From DASUKL01 sp036278755 (GTDB taxonomy: Bacteria; Chloroflexota; Limnocylindria; Limnocylindrales; CSP1-4): a stretch of DNA of 51,700 nt. Made by a program: the position numbers and the translations under genes. The notes under the pieces were generated by a model. It was not told the origin of the DNA, did not search any database, and worked only from the letters and a program-made list of their open reading frames with translations. The stretch is from the NCBI GenBank assembly GCA_036278755.1, contig DASUKL010000090.1:1-51700 (forward strand), in the 5' to 3' direction. Positions 39,640 to 47,855 of the stretch are shown here, piece after piece (the stretch's first letter is position 1; each line of letters opens with the position of its first letter).

Positions 39640-41049
39640 TCAGCTGTGGCTGTGATCGTCCTCGTGGGCGCCGTTGCCGTTGGCCCGGCTCCACCAGGAG
39701 CCCACCGGCCGAAGCACGGGGATCGAGCCGAGCAGCCCATGGCTGGACTCGCCGGCCGCGGCACCCACCGCCTCCGGAGCCTCTTGCGCGGCGGCCGTGA
39801 CGGCTTCCGCAGCTTGAGCCTCGGCGGCCGTGACCGCCTGGCCGCCTGGCGGCTCGGATGCGACGGCATCAGGGGTGGCCAGCTCTGCCGTCGCGGCGGC
39901 CTGGTCCTCGACCTCGTCGAGGCGAACGGCCCAGGGCGGGAGTCTCGTCGGCGCGTCATCGGCGGCGGCCTGGGGGTCCATGACCCCCATCAGGCGTTCG
40001 ACCGAGACGGTCGAGCCGTCGGGCTGCATCTCGGCAGCGGCGGCGGCCGCCGGCTCAGCCAGCTGGTCGTCGGCGGCGGCCACGGCTCCTTCGGCCGTGA
40101 CCGCCAGTGCTTCCGGGTGGTCGGCCTCCTCGGCCAGCCCGCTGACCTGCGCGACCGCGTCGGAGGCGCCGGAGGCGTCGGAGGCCATGGCCGTCGCTTC
40201 GGCGGTCAGATCGGTCGGGGCGGTGCCGTCAGCGGCGGCGGGGGGCTCGGCGGCTGCTTCGGCGCTCCAGGTCTCGGAGGCGGCGACAGCTTCGGAGGCC
40301 TCGGGGCTGATGGGATCGACACTGACGGCGTCGGCATCGGCGTCGGCCGGCTCAGTGCTCGAACCGTCGGCCATGGCCTCGGGGGCGGCTTCGGCGGCGG
40401 CCGGGGGCTGGTCCGTGGCCTCGGCGTACGCGTCAGCGATAGGTGGGGCGTCTTCGCTTGCCTCGGCCGGCTGGGCCTCCTCGGCGGCCTGCGATCCCTC
40501 GGCGGCCTGCGGCTCGGCGGCCGGCACGCTGACCAGCGTGGCCCGCGCGGCTGAGCCGACGGCGGTGAGGTCGGGGGCCACGGGCACGGTGCCGGCCAGG
40601 CGGGCGATGGTGGTCGGCTCGGTCGCGCCCTTCAATCGGCTGAAGTAGTCGGCCAGCTCCGCCTTGTGCTGCTCGACCGCGGAGCGGACGCCCTCTATCT
40701 CGCCCGTGACGAGCGAGTCGTGATGGGCCAGCTCCTGGTCGAGGGCCTCGCGGCGGGCGGCGACACGTCGCTCGGCCTCGTCCTTGACCCGCTGGATCTC
40801 GGCCTCGGACCAGGCCTGGATCTCGGCCACGTCGCCGTCGGCCTTGGCCCGCAGCTCGCCGGCCTCGTCCTCGCCGCGCGTCCGGACGGCGGCCAGATGG
40901 GCGTTCGTCCGATCGTCGAGGCCGCTCAGCAGCCGCTCCTGGGTCTGGTCGGCGGTCGAGTGCATCGCCGTGGCGAGGTCACTCAGGAAGGCTGCGCGGT
41001 CCTCGGTGGTACCGGGGTCGGCGGTGTTGGCAGGCATCGGATCGGCCAT
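39640..41049 (-). CDS. Acidic coiled-coil protein of unknown function
   Basis: I do not recognise this 469-residue protein. Residues about 1-150 are a charged helical region rich in heptad-like patterns (ERLLSGLDDRTNAHLAAVRT, then AWSEAEIQRVKDEAERR) that ends near YFSRLKG. Residues about 180-430 are Ala/Glu/Pro-rich low complexity, likely disordered. The C-terminus has a basic-aromatic PVGSWWSR followed by an acidic His-rich end HEDDHSHS. The layout resembles a cytoskeletal or envelope-associated scaffold with a disordered linker. AGGGG precedes ATG 41049. The antisense frames over it are explained by GC bias. Confidence 0.7.
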   Translation of the reverse strand: MADPMPANTADPGTTEDRAAFLSDLATAMHSTADQTQERLLSGLDDRTNAHLAAVRTRGEDEAGELRAKADGDVAEIQAWSEAEIQRVKDEAERRVAARREALDQELAHHDSLVTGEIEGVRSAVEQHKAELADYFSRLKGATEPTTIARLAGTVPVAPDLTAVGSAARATLVSVPAAEPQAAEGSQAAEEAQPAEASEDAPPIADAYAEATDQPPAAAEAAPEAMADGSSTEPADADADAVSVDPISPEASEAVAASETWSAEAAAEPPAAADGTAPTDLTAEATAMASDASGASDAVAQVSGLAEEADHPEALAVTAEGAVAAADDQLAEPAAAAAAEMQPDGSTVSVERLMGVMDPQAAADDAPTRLPPWAVRLDEVEDQAAATAELATPDAVASEPPGGQAVTAAEAQAAEAVTAAAQEAPEAVGAAAGESSHGLLGSIPVLRPVGSWWSRANGNGAHEDDHSHS

Positions 41050-41179
41050 CTGGTACCCCTTGGCGCTGTCACCGGTCGGCCGGCTCCCGTACTTCCGTGC
41101 CAGCCCGGCGGACCGTCGATGGTACGCCTCTTCGGGCCTCAGGACAATGGGTGGCAGCAGCCGTGTGTGACAGAACGCC

Positions 41180-41185
41180 TACACT
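41180..41185 (+). promoter_or_regulatory. -10-like hexamer of msrA
   Basis: TACACT ends 6 nt before ATG 41192, which fits a leaderless message. Confidence 0.4.
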
Positions 41186-41191
41186 CGAGGC

Positions 41192-41863
41192 ATGCGCCTC
41201 TTCGCTCCCAACCCTGCCACCCTGCCCTCCCCCTCCGAAGCCCTGCCCGGGCGGTCCGAACCGATGCCGGTGCCCGAACACCATGCCGTCAACGGCGCCT
41301 CGTTGACGGGCCCCTGGCCGGAGGGGACGCGCACGGCGCGCTTCGCCCTGGGCTGCTTCTGGGGGGCAGAGAAGCTCTTCTGGCAGACGCCGGGCGTCGT
41401 CTCCACGGCGGCCGGCTACGCCGGCGGGATCACCCCCAACCCGACCTATGAGGAGGTGTGCAGCGGCCGGACCGGCCACGCCGAGACGGTGCTCGTGGCC
41501 TACGACCCTTCACGGGTGAGCTACGAGGATCTGCTGCGGACCTTCTGGGAGCACCACGACCCGACCCAGGGCATGCGCCAGGGCAACGACCTGGGCACGC
41601 AGTACCGTTCGGCCATCTTCGCCGCCGACCCCGAGCAGCGGACTGCCGCGGAAGCCTCGCGCGCGGCGTATGGCGAACGGCTCACGGCGGCCGGCTATGG
41701 GCCGATCACGACCGAGATCGTGGAAGCGGGGCCCTTCTACTACGCCGAGCCCTACCACCAGCAGTATCTCGAGAAGGTCCCTGACGGCTACTGCCCGGAC
41801 CATGCCACGGGTGTGACCTGCCCCATCCGGTTCGGAGCGGCGGCCAGCGACGCCGCGGGGTGA
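41192..41863 (+). CDS. msrA: Peptide methionine-(S)-S-oxide reductase (MsrA)
   Basis: This 223-residue enzyme repairs oxidised methionine using thioredoxin. The catalytic motif GCFWGAE lies at 54-60 (Cys55). The substrate pocket segments GYAGG, GHAE, FWEHHDPT and the LGTQYRSAIF region are present. Candidate resolving cysteines are near the C-terminus in GYCPDH and GVTCPIRFG. The 45-residue N-terminal extension is typical of actinobacterial and Chloroflexota MsrA. The thioredoxin at 34728 could be its reductant. It is convergent with the VOC gene. Confidence 0.96.
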   Translation: MRLFAPNPATLPSPSEALPGRSEPMPVPEHHAVNGASLTGPWPEGTRTARFALGCFWGAEKLFWQTPGVVSTAAGYAGGITPNPTYEEVCSGRTGHAETVLVAYDPSRVSYEDLLRTFWEHHDPTQGMRQGNDLGTQYRSAIFAADPEQRTAAEASRAAYGERLTAAGYGPITTEIVEAGPFYYAEPYHQQYLEKVPDGYCPDHATGVTCPIRFGAAASDAAG

Positions 41864-41887
41864 CCCGCAGGCGCGGATCCTAGCCGT

Positions 41888-42277
41888 TCAACCCTTGGCC
41901 TGGACCACCGCGAGGACGTTGCCCGAAGGGTCGGTGAACCAAGCCGCCCAGCTGTGGCCCATGTCGGCGATGCCGTCGGTGGTGACGGGGTCCGGGGCCT
42001 CGTAGTCTTCGATCCGGACCCCACGAGCACGGAGCTCGGCCACCGCGGCGTGGATGTCGGGCACGCGCCAGGCGGCCTGGGTCTGGGTGTCGCTGGTCCC
42101 GACGGTGCTCCTCGAGATCGTCAGTCGGGAGCCGCCACCGGCGGCGAAGACGATCCGATCCTCTGGGTCCTCGCGCATGATCTCGAGGCCCAGGACGTCG
42201 TGGTAGAAGGCCCGGGCGACATCCATGTCCTTGGCCAAGAGGATCGGGAAGATCGCATAGTCGTTCAGGACGCCCAC
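41888..42277 (-). CDS. VOC (glyoxalase/bleomycin-resistance) family protein
   Basis: This 129-residue protein has two beta-alpha-beta-beta-beta halves of the vicinal oxygen chelate fold. DMDVARAFYHDVLGLEIM and GGSRLTISR lie in the first half; AWRVPDIHAAVAELRARGV and WAAWFTDPSGNVLAVVQ in the second. The DPSGN motif is typical of glyoxalase-like proteins. The start is GTG 42277, with GGAGG 7 nt upstream; TATGAT about 50 nt upstream could be a -10. Its reaction is unknown. Confidence 0.88.
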   Translation of the reverse strand: MGVLNDYAIFPILLAKDMDVARAFYHDVLGLEIMREDPEDRIVFAAGGGSRLTISRSTVGTSDTQTQAAWRVPDIHAAVAELRARGVRIEDYEAPDPVTTDGIADMGHSWAAWFTDPSGNVLAVVQAKG

Positions 42278-42406
42278 GGTCCGGCCTCCGGTCGCTCACC
42301 TGGTTCGGGAGCGCATCGACGGCCATCATAGGGGGCCCTCCCGACCCGGGCGTCGGGCCGCTGCGGAGTCTCGGGGCCGGGCCAGTGCCAGGCAGTCGGG
42401 CCTGGG

Positions 42407-42643
42407 CTAAGCGCGCCTGCGCCCGGTCGTTCTGTCGGTTGGTGCGTCGCCCGAGCGGTTCGGCCGACCACGCTCCGAAGCCTCACGGGGGGCGGGCCAG
42501 GCACCATCGTCAGAGCGGACGTCGGGGGCGGCCACGACCACGCCGTCCTCGTCCAGGGCCAGGCCCACGATCCAGGCGTGCGAGGGCTCGAGATGCGACT
42601 CCGGGCGACGAGGCAACAGGGTCTTCTCGACGGGCTCGATCAT
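42407..42643 (-). CDS. Small protein of unknown function
   Basis: This is a 78-residue reading frame with a strong ribosome site (AAGGAGG, 7 nt before ATG 42643). The first 45 residues have a plausible folded pattern (SHAWIVGLALDEDGVVVAAP), and the rest is Arg/Pro/Thr-rich. It is divergent from the LysR gene. No family is recognised. The ribosome site is the main reason to believe it. Confidence 0.5.
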   Translation of the reverse strand: MIEPVEKTLLPRRPESHLEPSHAWIVGLALDEDGVVVAAPDVRSDDGAWPAPREASERGRPNRSGDAPTDRTTGRRRA

Positions 42644-42718
42644 GGCGGCCTCCTTGGGTGGCAGCAGAAACTCACTCTACCCTCCTGGTACCATAACGTC
42701 CAATCGCAGTTCGTGATG

Positions 42719-42738
42719 TTACCTATCGATACAGGTTA
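42719..42738. promoter_or_regulatory. Near-palindrome upstream of the LysR gene
   Basis: TTACCTATCGATACAGGTTA has ACCT/AGGT outer arms and a TATCGATA core. It lies 10 bp before ATG 42748, in the region where a LysR protein usually binds its own promoter. Confidence 0.35.
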
Positions 42739-42747
42739 TGAGAGGCC

Positions 42748-43761
42748 ATGCAACTCGGTCAGATCGAGGCCTTCCTCGAGGTGGCGCAACGAGGGCACAT
42801 GAGTCGCGCGGCGGCCGCGCTGTACGTCACCCAGCCTGCCCTGACGGCGCGCATCGCCAGCCTCGAGGTGGAGCTCGGCGAGCGCCTCTTCGTCCGGACC
42901 GGGCGAGGCATGGCCCTGACGGACGCGGGCAGGGCATTCCTGCCCCATGCGCGGCGGGCCGTGGAGTCCCTGGCCGAGGGGACGGCCTCCGTGGCCAACG
43001 TGGCCCGGGGTGGGACCGGGGAGCTGGCCATCGGCGGGGCGCCGGCCATGAGCACCTACGTCCTGCCCTGGGTCCTGGCCCGCTATGCCGAGGCGTTCCC
43101 CGGCATCCGGCTCATCGTCCGGACCGGCCACTCGGAGGAGGTCGTGGGCCTGGTCGACAGCGGGGCGGTCCAGGTCGGCCTCATCCGCGAGCTCCGCGAC
43201 CTCCGCGTCCTCCACCTGCCGATCTACGAGGACGGGCTGGTCCTGGTCGCCGATCCGCGCCATCCGATGGTCGCTGACGAGGACCCTGAGGCGGGAGGCG
43301 CGAGCGGGTCGGGCTCCGTGTCGGGCGGATCGGGGGCGGCGGCAGCCACCCGGCGACGGGTACCGCTGGCCAGCATCGGTGAGACGCGGCTGATCCTCTT
43401 CGACCGCACGTCGAGCTACTTCGAGCTCACCAGCGCGATGTTCCGGGCCGCGGCCGTGACGCCTCAGGGCATCCTGGAGCTGGACAACATCGATGCGGCC
43501 AAGAAGATGGTCGAGCGACGTCTGGGCGTGGCCCTGCTGCCGGCGACGGCCGTAGCCGATGAACTGGCCTCGGGCGCTCTGCGCCAGGTGGACCTCCTGG
43601 ATGCCCCCCTGCCCCGGCGCCGCATCGAGGCGATCATGCGGCCCGATGCCGACGGCGACTCGCCGATCCTGGGCCCGTTCCTGGAGCTGCTGCGGACGAT
43701 CCCGGCCTACGTGCCCGGCGCTGGACCGCTGCGGGAGACGCTCAACCCGGCCGGCGCCTGA
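42748..43761 (+). CDS. LysR-family transcriptional regulator
   Basis: This 337-residue regulator has an N-terminal helix-turn-helix typical of LysR proteins (LGQIEAFLEVAQRGHMSRAA, then QPALTARIASLEVELGERLF). A periplasmic-binding-like effector domain starts near GTGELAIGGAP. A Gly/Ser/Ala-rich insert (about residues 184-205) interrupts the effector domain and probably forms a surface loop. GAGG lies 5 nt before ATG 42748. It is divergent from the small protein gene at 42407, the only obvious nearby target. Confidence 0.92.
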   Translation: MQLGQIEAFLEVAQRGHMSRAAAALYVTQPALTARIASLEVELGERLFVRTGRGMALTDAGRAFLPHARRAVESLAEGTASVANVARGGTGELAIGGAPAMSTYVLPWVLARYAEAFPGIRLIVRTGHSEEVVGLVDSGAVQVGLIRELRDLRVLHLPIYEDGLVLVADPRHPMVADEDPEAGGASGSGSVSGGSGAAAATRRRVPLASIGETRLILFDRTSSYFELTSAMFRAAAVTPQGILELDNIDAAKKMVERRLGVALLPATAVADELASGALRQVDLLDAPLPRRRIEAIMRPDADGDSPILGPFLELLRTIPAYVPGAGPLRETLNPAGA

Positions 43762-44406
43762 GCTCGAGGCGTCGATCTGGGTCGGTCTCGCCACGAGCTG
43801 GGGGCCCGGCGCGGGCGTCACGGCTGGTCGCGGCGGGATGCCCCTCCGGCGGCCGCTCCGGTGCTGGACCGCCACGCCGGCCCGGTCGTGGCCAAAGACG
43901 TCGCCCGCGGTGCTGTTGGCCAGGCTGGACGGCCACGCGCTCCCGGTCGTGGCCAAATACGCGCCCCAGCGCGCCTTATCCGAAGCGCACCCGGGCTCGA
44001 GGATCTGGAAGGGTCCGACCTTGGCCAAATACGTCGCCGGCGTCGAGTCATATCCGAACGGATCCGGGTCCTCGCCTCCGGATGCTCCGGAGACGTCCGG
44101 ATCGCGGCCAGACGCACGCTGGGCGGAGCATATGGCCACGGATCCGGCTCGAACGGGGCTCGGGGAGGGCTCCAGCGTGGCCAAGAGGTCGTGGTCGTCG
44201 AGGGGCCTGGGCATAAGGGTGCGGAATCGACATTGTTTGGCCAAGGACGCGGGCTGGGGGGCCAGGGTTGAGGAGCCGGGGCTCGGGGCTGGCGGGCCCA
44301 AGCGAGCCTGGGGGGCCGGATCGGGGGCTGAGGGGGCCAGGGAGGCGAGACGGCTTGGGCGATGGACCTCCCGACGCGCTCGGAACCCGGCCACGGCAGA
44401 AGGCGG
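43762..44406. other. Gene-poor 0.65 kb stretch with dispersed GGCCAA repeats
   Basis: No reading frame here has both a ribosome site and a recognisable motif. The word TGGCCAA(A/G) followed by (T/G)ACG recurs with the GGCC at 43890, 43951, 44023, 44179 and 44239. The last four copies share one reading frame (VAKY, LAKY, VAKR, LAKD), so the stretch could be a decayed repeat-containing gene or a set of protein-binding sites. Confidence 0.45.
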
Positions 44407-44412
44407 TAGAGT
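44407..44412 (+). promoter_or_regulatory. -10-like hexamer of the DUF3090 gene
   Basis: TAGAGT ends 6 nt before ATG 44419, the same spacing as in other presumed leaderless genes here. Confidence 0.35.
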
Positions 44413-44418
44413 CCGGCC

Positions 44419-45288
44419 ATGGTGCGCCGGATCCACGACTTCGACCCTCCCGATCGGTTCCTCGCCGGGGCGATCGGGCGCCCGGGCTCACGGGCGTTCT
44501 ACCTTCAAGCGAGCCGCGGCGGGGTCACGGTCAGCGTGGCCCTGGAGAAGGTCCAGGTCGCCGCCCTGGCCGATCGCCTGGTGGCCTTGCTGGCCGAGGT
44601 CAAGCGGCGGCAGGGTGGCGGCGGGGCGGCGGACATGCTCGATGCTGGCGGCGAGCTGGTCGATCTGTCGGGGGGACGGACACGGCCGCGACGCGCGCCG
44701 GCGCAGCCAGATCCATCGGCGGAGCCAGATCCGTCGGCCGAGCCGCATCCATCGGCGGAGCCAGATCCATCGGCGGAGCCGCACCCATCGGCGGAGCCAG
44801 AGCCATCGGCCGAGCTGCACAGGCCGGCCGGACCCACACCAACACCCGAGACGGCGTCGGGCCCCACGCTCCCGTCCGAGACGGCACCCGGGTCGATCGG
44901 CCCCGGGGAGGCCACGCCGAAGACCGGCCCCTGGCAGCTCGAGGAACCCGTCGAGGAGGCCTTCCGCGCCGGGACGCTGAGCCTGGCCTGGGACGGCTCC
45001 CTGCCCGAGGTCGTCATCGAGGCCATGGCCGTGACCGAGGAGGAGGCGACGGAGACGGACCTCGGCGAGGCCCTCGACCGCCCCACGCGAGAGTGGGACG
45101 ACGACGATCCGAGTGGCCCCGACCTGCTGCGGGTGCACCTCACGGCCGAGGACGCCGCCGCCTTCGCCGAGGCGGCCCAGGGGCTCGTCGCCGCCGGACG
45201 GCCACCCTGCCCGCTATGCGGCCAGCCATTGGATCCGCAGGGCCATCTCTGCCCCCGCCGCAACGGCCACACCCCGCGCCTGAACTGA
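44419..45288 (+). CDS. DUF3090 family protein with a repeat-containing insert
   Basis: This 289-residue member of DUF3090 (TIGR03847) belongs to one of a trio of uncharacterised families that occur together in Actinobacteria and some Chloroflexi. The N-terminal half has FYLQASRGGVTVSVALEK and LADRLVALLAEV. The C-terminal half has FRAGTLSLAWD, HLTAEDAAAFAEAAQ, and a zinc-like PPCPLCGQPLDPQGHLCP. Between them lies an insert of about 100 residues with six PDPSAE-type hexapeptides; ordinary members have about 190 residues. A leaderless start at ATG 44419 is likely. It lies 24 nt upstream of the methyltransferase gene. Confidence 0.88.
   Translation: MVRRIHDFDPPDRFLAGAIGRPGSRAFYLQASRGGVTVSVALEKVQVAALADRLVALLAEVKRRQGGGGAADMLDAGGELVDLSGGRTRPRRAPAQPDPSAEPDPSAEPHPSAEPDPSAEPHPSAEPEPSAELHRPAGPTPTPETASGPTLPSETAPGSIGPGEATPKTGPWQLEEPVEEAFRAGTLSLAWDGSLPEVVIEAMAVTEEEATETDLGEALDRPTREWDDDDPSGPDLLRVHLTAEDAAAFAEAAQGLVAAGRPPCPLCGQPLDPQGHLCPRRNGHTPRLN
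44707..44814 (+). repeat. Six tandem 18-bp units in the DUF3090 gene
   Basis: Units of the form CCAGATCCATCGGCGGAG run without interruption and encode PDPSAE, PDPSAE, PHPSAE, PDPSAE, PHPSAE and PEPSAE. The linker is likely disordered and variable in length. Confidence 0.92.
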
Positions 45289-45312
45289 GTCCCTCCGCTG
45301 GACGACTTGGCC

Positions 45313-46074
45313 GTGCACGTGATCGAGAACCGTAGCTATTGGGACGCCCGGGCGCACGACTGGGTCGCCGCGGGCGAACGGTCGTGGGCCCTCGACGAGC
45401 CCGCCTGGGGCGTGTGGGGCGTCAGCGAGGCCGAGCTCGGCCTGCTGCCCGCCGACATGCGGGGCCTACGGGCCATCGAGCTCGGCTGCGGCACGGGCTA
45501 CGTCTCGGGCTGGATGGCCCGGCGGGGCGCGACCGTGACCGCCATCGACAACTCCGCGGAGCAGTTGGCCACGGCCCGCCGCCTCGCTGACCAGTACGGG
45601 GCCGAGATCACGTTCCTCCACGGCGATGCCGAACGGGTGGCCCTGCCCGAGGGGAGTTTCGACTTCGCCATCAGCGAATACGGCGCCGCCATCTGGTGCG
45701 ATCCGCGGGTCTGGATCCCCGAAGCCCATCGCCTCCTGACGCCGGGCGGCCGGCTGGTCTTCCTGGGCAACCATCCCCTGGTCACGGCCTGCACGCCGCC
45801 GGACGGCAGCCCCGTCAGCGAGCGGCTCGTCCGGCCGTACTTCGGGCAGCACGCGAGCGACTGGACCCAGGCCGCGGTCGATCCCGGCGGCATCGAGTTC
45901 AACCTGACCATCTCCGACTGGTTCGCCCTCTTCGGTGCGGTCGGCTTCACGGTCGAGGGCTACCTCGAGCCCCGGCCAAGCCAGGGCGGCAGCGAGGTGC
46001 GCTTCTTCGCCACGGCCGACTGGGCCAGGCGCTACCCGAGCGAGCAAGTCTGGAAGCTCCGCAAGGCCCCGTGA
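45313..46074 (+). CDS. Class I SAM-dependent methyltransferase
   Basis: This 253-residue methyltransferase of the Methyltransf_11/25 type has motif I AIELGCGTGYVSGWMARRG near residue 55, an acidic residue in TAIDNSAEQLATA (motif II), and FDFAISEYGAAIW (motif IV). A start near SYWDARAHDWVAAG is common in this family. I take GTG 45313; TTG 45307 is an alternative, and the ribosome site is weak for both. Its TGA overlaps the GTG of the SCO1664-family gene (GTGA), tying it to that module. The methyl acceptor is unknown. Confidence 0.88.
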   Translation: MHVIENRSYWDARAHDWVAAGERSWALDEPAWGVWGVSEAELGLLPADMRGLRAIELGCGTGYVSGWMARRGATVTAIDNSAEQLATARRLADQYGAEITFLHGDAERVALPEGSFDFAISEYGAAIWCDPRVWIPEAHRLLTPGGRLVFLGNHPLVTACTPPDGSPVSERLVRPYFGQHASDWTQAAVDPGGIEFNLTISDWFALFGAVGFTVEGYLEPRPSQGGSEVRFFATADWARRYPSEQVWKLRKAP

Positions 46075-46823
46075 ACCAGGAGGCGCTCGAGCTGCTGCGG
46101 ACCGGGGAGCTCGAGCCCCTGGGCCGCCTGATCAGCGCCTCGAACGCCAGCTTCTACTGCGCCCTGCACCCCGTCCCGAGCACGGGGTCCGGTCCGCGAT
46201 CGGACCCGCCGGACGCGGAGGAGCATCCCCGAGCCTGCGTCTACAAGCCGGTCCGCGGCGAGCGGCCCCTGATCGACTTCCCCCGCCGGACGCTCAGCCG
46301 GCGCGAAGTCGCCGCCTACCTCGTCTCGGAGGCCAGCGGCTGGGACATCGTGCCCCCTACCGTTTTCCGCGATGGGCCTGCCGGCCCGGGCATGGTCCAG
46401 CTCTGGATCGAGATCGACGAGGCGATCGATCCGGTCGAGCTCATCCGCGCCGGCGACCCGGCCCTCCGGCGCATGGCCGTCTTCGATGCCGTCGTCAACA
46501 ACGCCGATCGCAAGGTGGGCCATCTCCTGCCGGTGGGCGGCGGTCACGTGTACGGCGTGGACCACGGCATCTGCTTCTCCCCTGACCCGAAGCTGCGGAC
46601 GGTGCTCTGGAACTGGCGGGGGCAGCCCATCACGATGGCCGAACGGGAGGTCCTCCAGCGGCTCTCGAACGAGCTGGCGGGCCGGCTGGGCGAGGTCCTG
46701 ACCGAGTACCTGGCCCCGATCGAGATCGCCGCCACGCGGGCCCGCCTGAGCGACCTGCTGATCGGTGGCTGCCTGCCCCAGCCCGACCCGGACCGACCGG
46801 CCATCCCCTGGCCGCCCTACTGA
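46071..46823 (+). CDS. SCO1664 family protein (PI3/4-kinase-like fold)
   Basis: This 250-residue protein of the SCO1664 family (TIGR03843) is distantly related to phosphatidylinositol 3- and 4-kinases and HipA-like kinases. Kinase-like elements are visible: CVYKPVRGERPL (ATP-binding lysine), a middle FDAVVNNADRKVGHLL (catalytic loop-like Asn/Asp), and VYGVDHGICFS (DFG-like Asp). It occurs with DUF3090 and a phosphoglycerate-mutase-like protein (MSMEG_4193 family) in actinobacteria; that third member is absent here. GTG 46071 overlaps the methyltransferase stop. Confidence 0.9.
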   Translation: MNQEALELLRTGELEPLGRLISASNASFYCALHPVPSTGSGPRSDPPDAEEHPRACVYKPVRGERPLIDFPRRTLSRREVAAYLVSEASGWDIVPPTVFRDGPAGPGMVQLWIEIDEAIDPVELIRAGDPALRRMAVFDAVVNNADRKVGHLLPVGGGHVYGVDHGICFSPDPKLRTVLWNWRGQPITMAEREVLQRLSNELAGRLGEVLTEYLAPIEIAATRARLSDLLIGGCLPQPDPDRPAIPWPPY

Positions 46824-46888
46824 CGCACCCCGACCGACGGGCCGGCTACCGCCGGCAGGCCCTGGCGGCCTCCCCCAGAATGCCCCCC

Positions 46889-47854
46889 ATGTCCCTCACC
46901 TTCGACGCGGTGCGCAAGCGCTTCGGCTCCGTCCAGGCCCTCGACGGCATCAGCTTCAGCGTGGAGCCCGGCCAGGTCTTCGGCTTCCTGGGGGCCAATG
47001 GGGCGGGCAAGACGACGGCCATGCGCATCTGTCTCGACATGATCCGGGCCGACAGCGGCTCGGTGACCCTCGACGGCGTGCCCTCGATGGACCTTCCCCG
47101 CCGGACCTGGGGCTACCTGCCCGAAGAGCGCGGCCTTTACCCGCGCATGAAGGTCCTCGACCAGCTGGCCTTCTTCGCCTCGCTCTACGGCCTGCCGGAA
47201 GGGCGAGCCCGGCAGGAGGCTCGTGATTGGCTGGCCCGCTTCCGGGTGCCCGACTATGCGGATCGGCGGGCCGATCAGCTGTCGAAGGGCAACCAGCAGA
47301 AGATCCAGTTCATCGCCGCCATCCTCCACGACCCGCCGGTGCTGATCATGGACGAGCCGTTCACCGGCCTCGACCCGGTCAACGTGGCCCTCCTCAAGCA
47401 GGCCTTCCTGGAGCTCCGCGATCGGGGCAAGACGCTCGTCTTCAGCACGCACCAGATGGAGATGGTCGAGGAGGTCTGTGATGCCCTGGCCATCATCGAC
47501 CGGGGCCGCCTGGTGGTCCAGGGACCGATGCGCGAGGTCAAGCGCTCGACCGGCAAGCAGGTCGTACGCCTGGCCGTGGCCGGCGACCCGGACCTGCCCT
47601 GGCTGCCGGGGCTACCGGGCGTGACCGTGACCCGCTCGGGCCGCGACTACACCGAGCTCGAGATGGGCGACGGCCTCGATCCCGAGACCGTGCTCCAGGC
47701 CGCACTGAGCCGCGGAGAACGGGTGACCCACTTCGAGATCACCGAGCCGTCCATCGAGCGCATCTTCGTCGAGCATGTCGGACGACCGGTCGAGGCCGAG
47801 GACGAACGGACCCTGGCCGCTGCGCCCGGGACCCCCAGCGCGGCGGGAGTCTGA
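46889..47854 (+). CDS. ABC transporter ATP-binding protein (NatA/DUF4162 type)
   Basis: This 321-residue ATPase belongs to an ABC-2 exporter. Walker A GANGAGKTT (about residue 38), the Q-loop in YLPEERGLYP, the signature LSKGNQQKIQ, Walker B VLIMDEPF and the switch histidine in FSTHQ are all present. After the nucleotide-binding domain comes a DUF4162 region (from about residue 225) typical of NatA-like subunits. ATG 46889 is chosen over ATG 46880 because CAGAAT ends 7 nt before it, as in other apparently leaderless genes. It is followed by its membrane partner 1 nt after the stop. Confidence 0.94.
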   Translation: MSLTFDAVRKRFGSVQALDGISFSVEPGQVFGFLGANGAGKTTAMRICLDMIRADSGSVTLDGVPSMDLPRRTWGYLPEERGLYPRMKVLDQLAFFASLYGLPEGRARQEARDWLARFRVPDYADRRADQLSKGNQQKIQFIAAILHDPPVLIMDEPFTGLDPVNVALLKQAFLELRDRGKTLVFSTHQMEMVEEVCDALAIIDRGRLVVQGPMREVKRSTGKQVVRLAVAGDPDLPWLPGLPGVTVTRSGRDYTELEMGDGLDPETVLQAALSRGERVTHFEITEPSIERIFVEHVGRPVEAEDERTLAAAPGTPSAAGV

Positions 47855-47855
47855 G

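Noticed and set aside
39646..40648. Plus-strand frames of 272 and 302 codons over the acidic coiled-coil gene
   Set aside because: The minus-strand frame is longer, has an ATG with AGGGG upstream and a coherent helical N-terminus; the plus frames mirror its low-complexity region.
42736..44436. 566-codon minus-strand frame over the LysR gene and the repeat-rich stretch
   Set aside because: Its C-terminal half is the shadow of the clear LysR gene, and the rest has no family-like motif.
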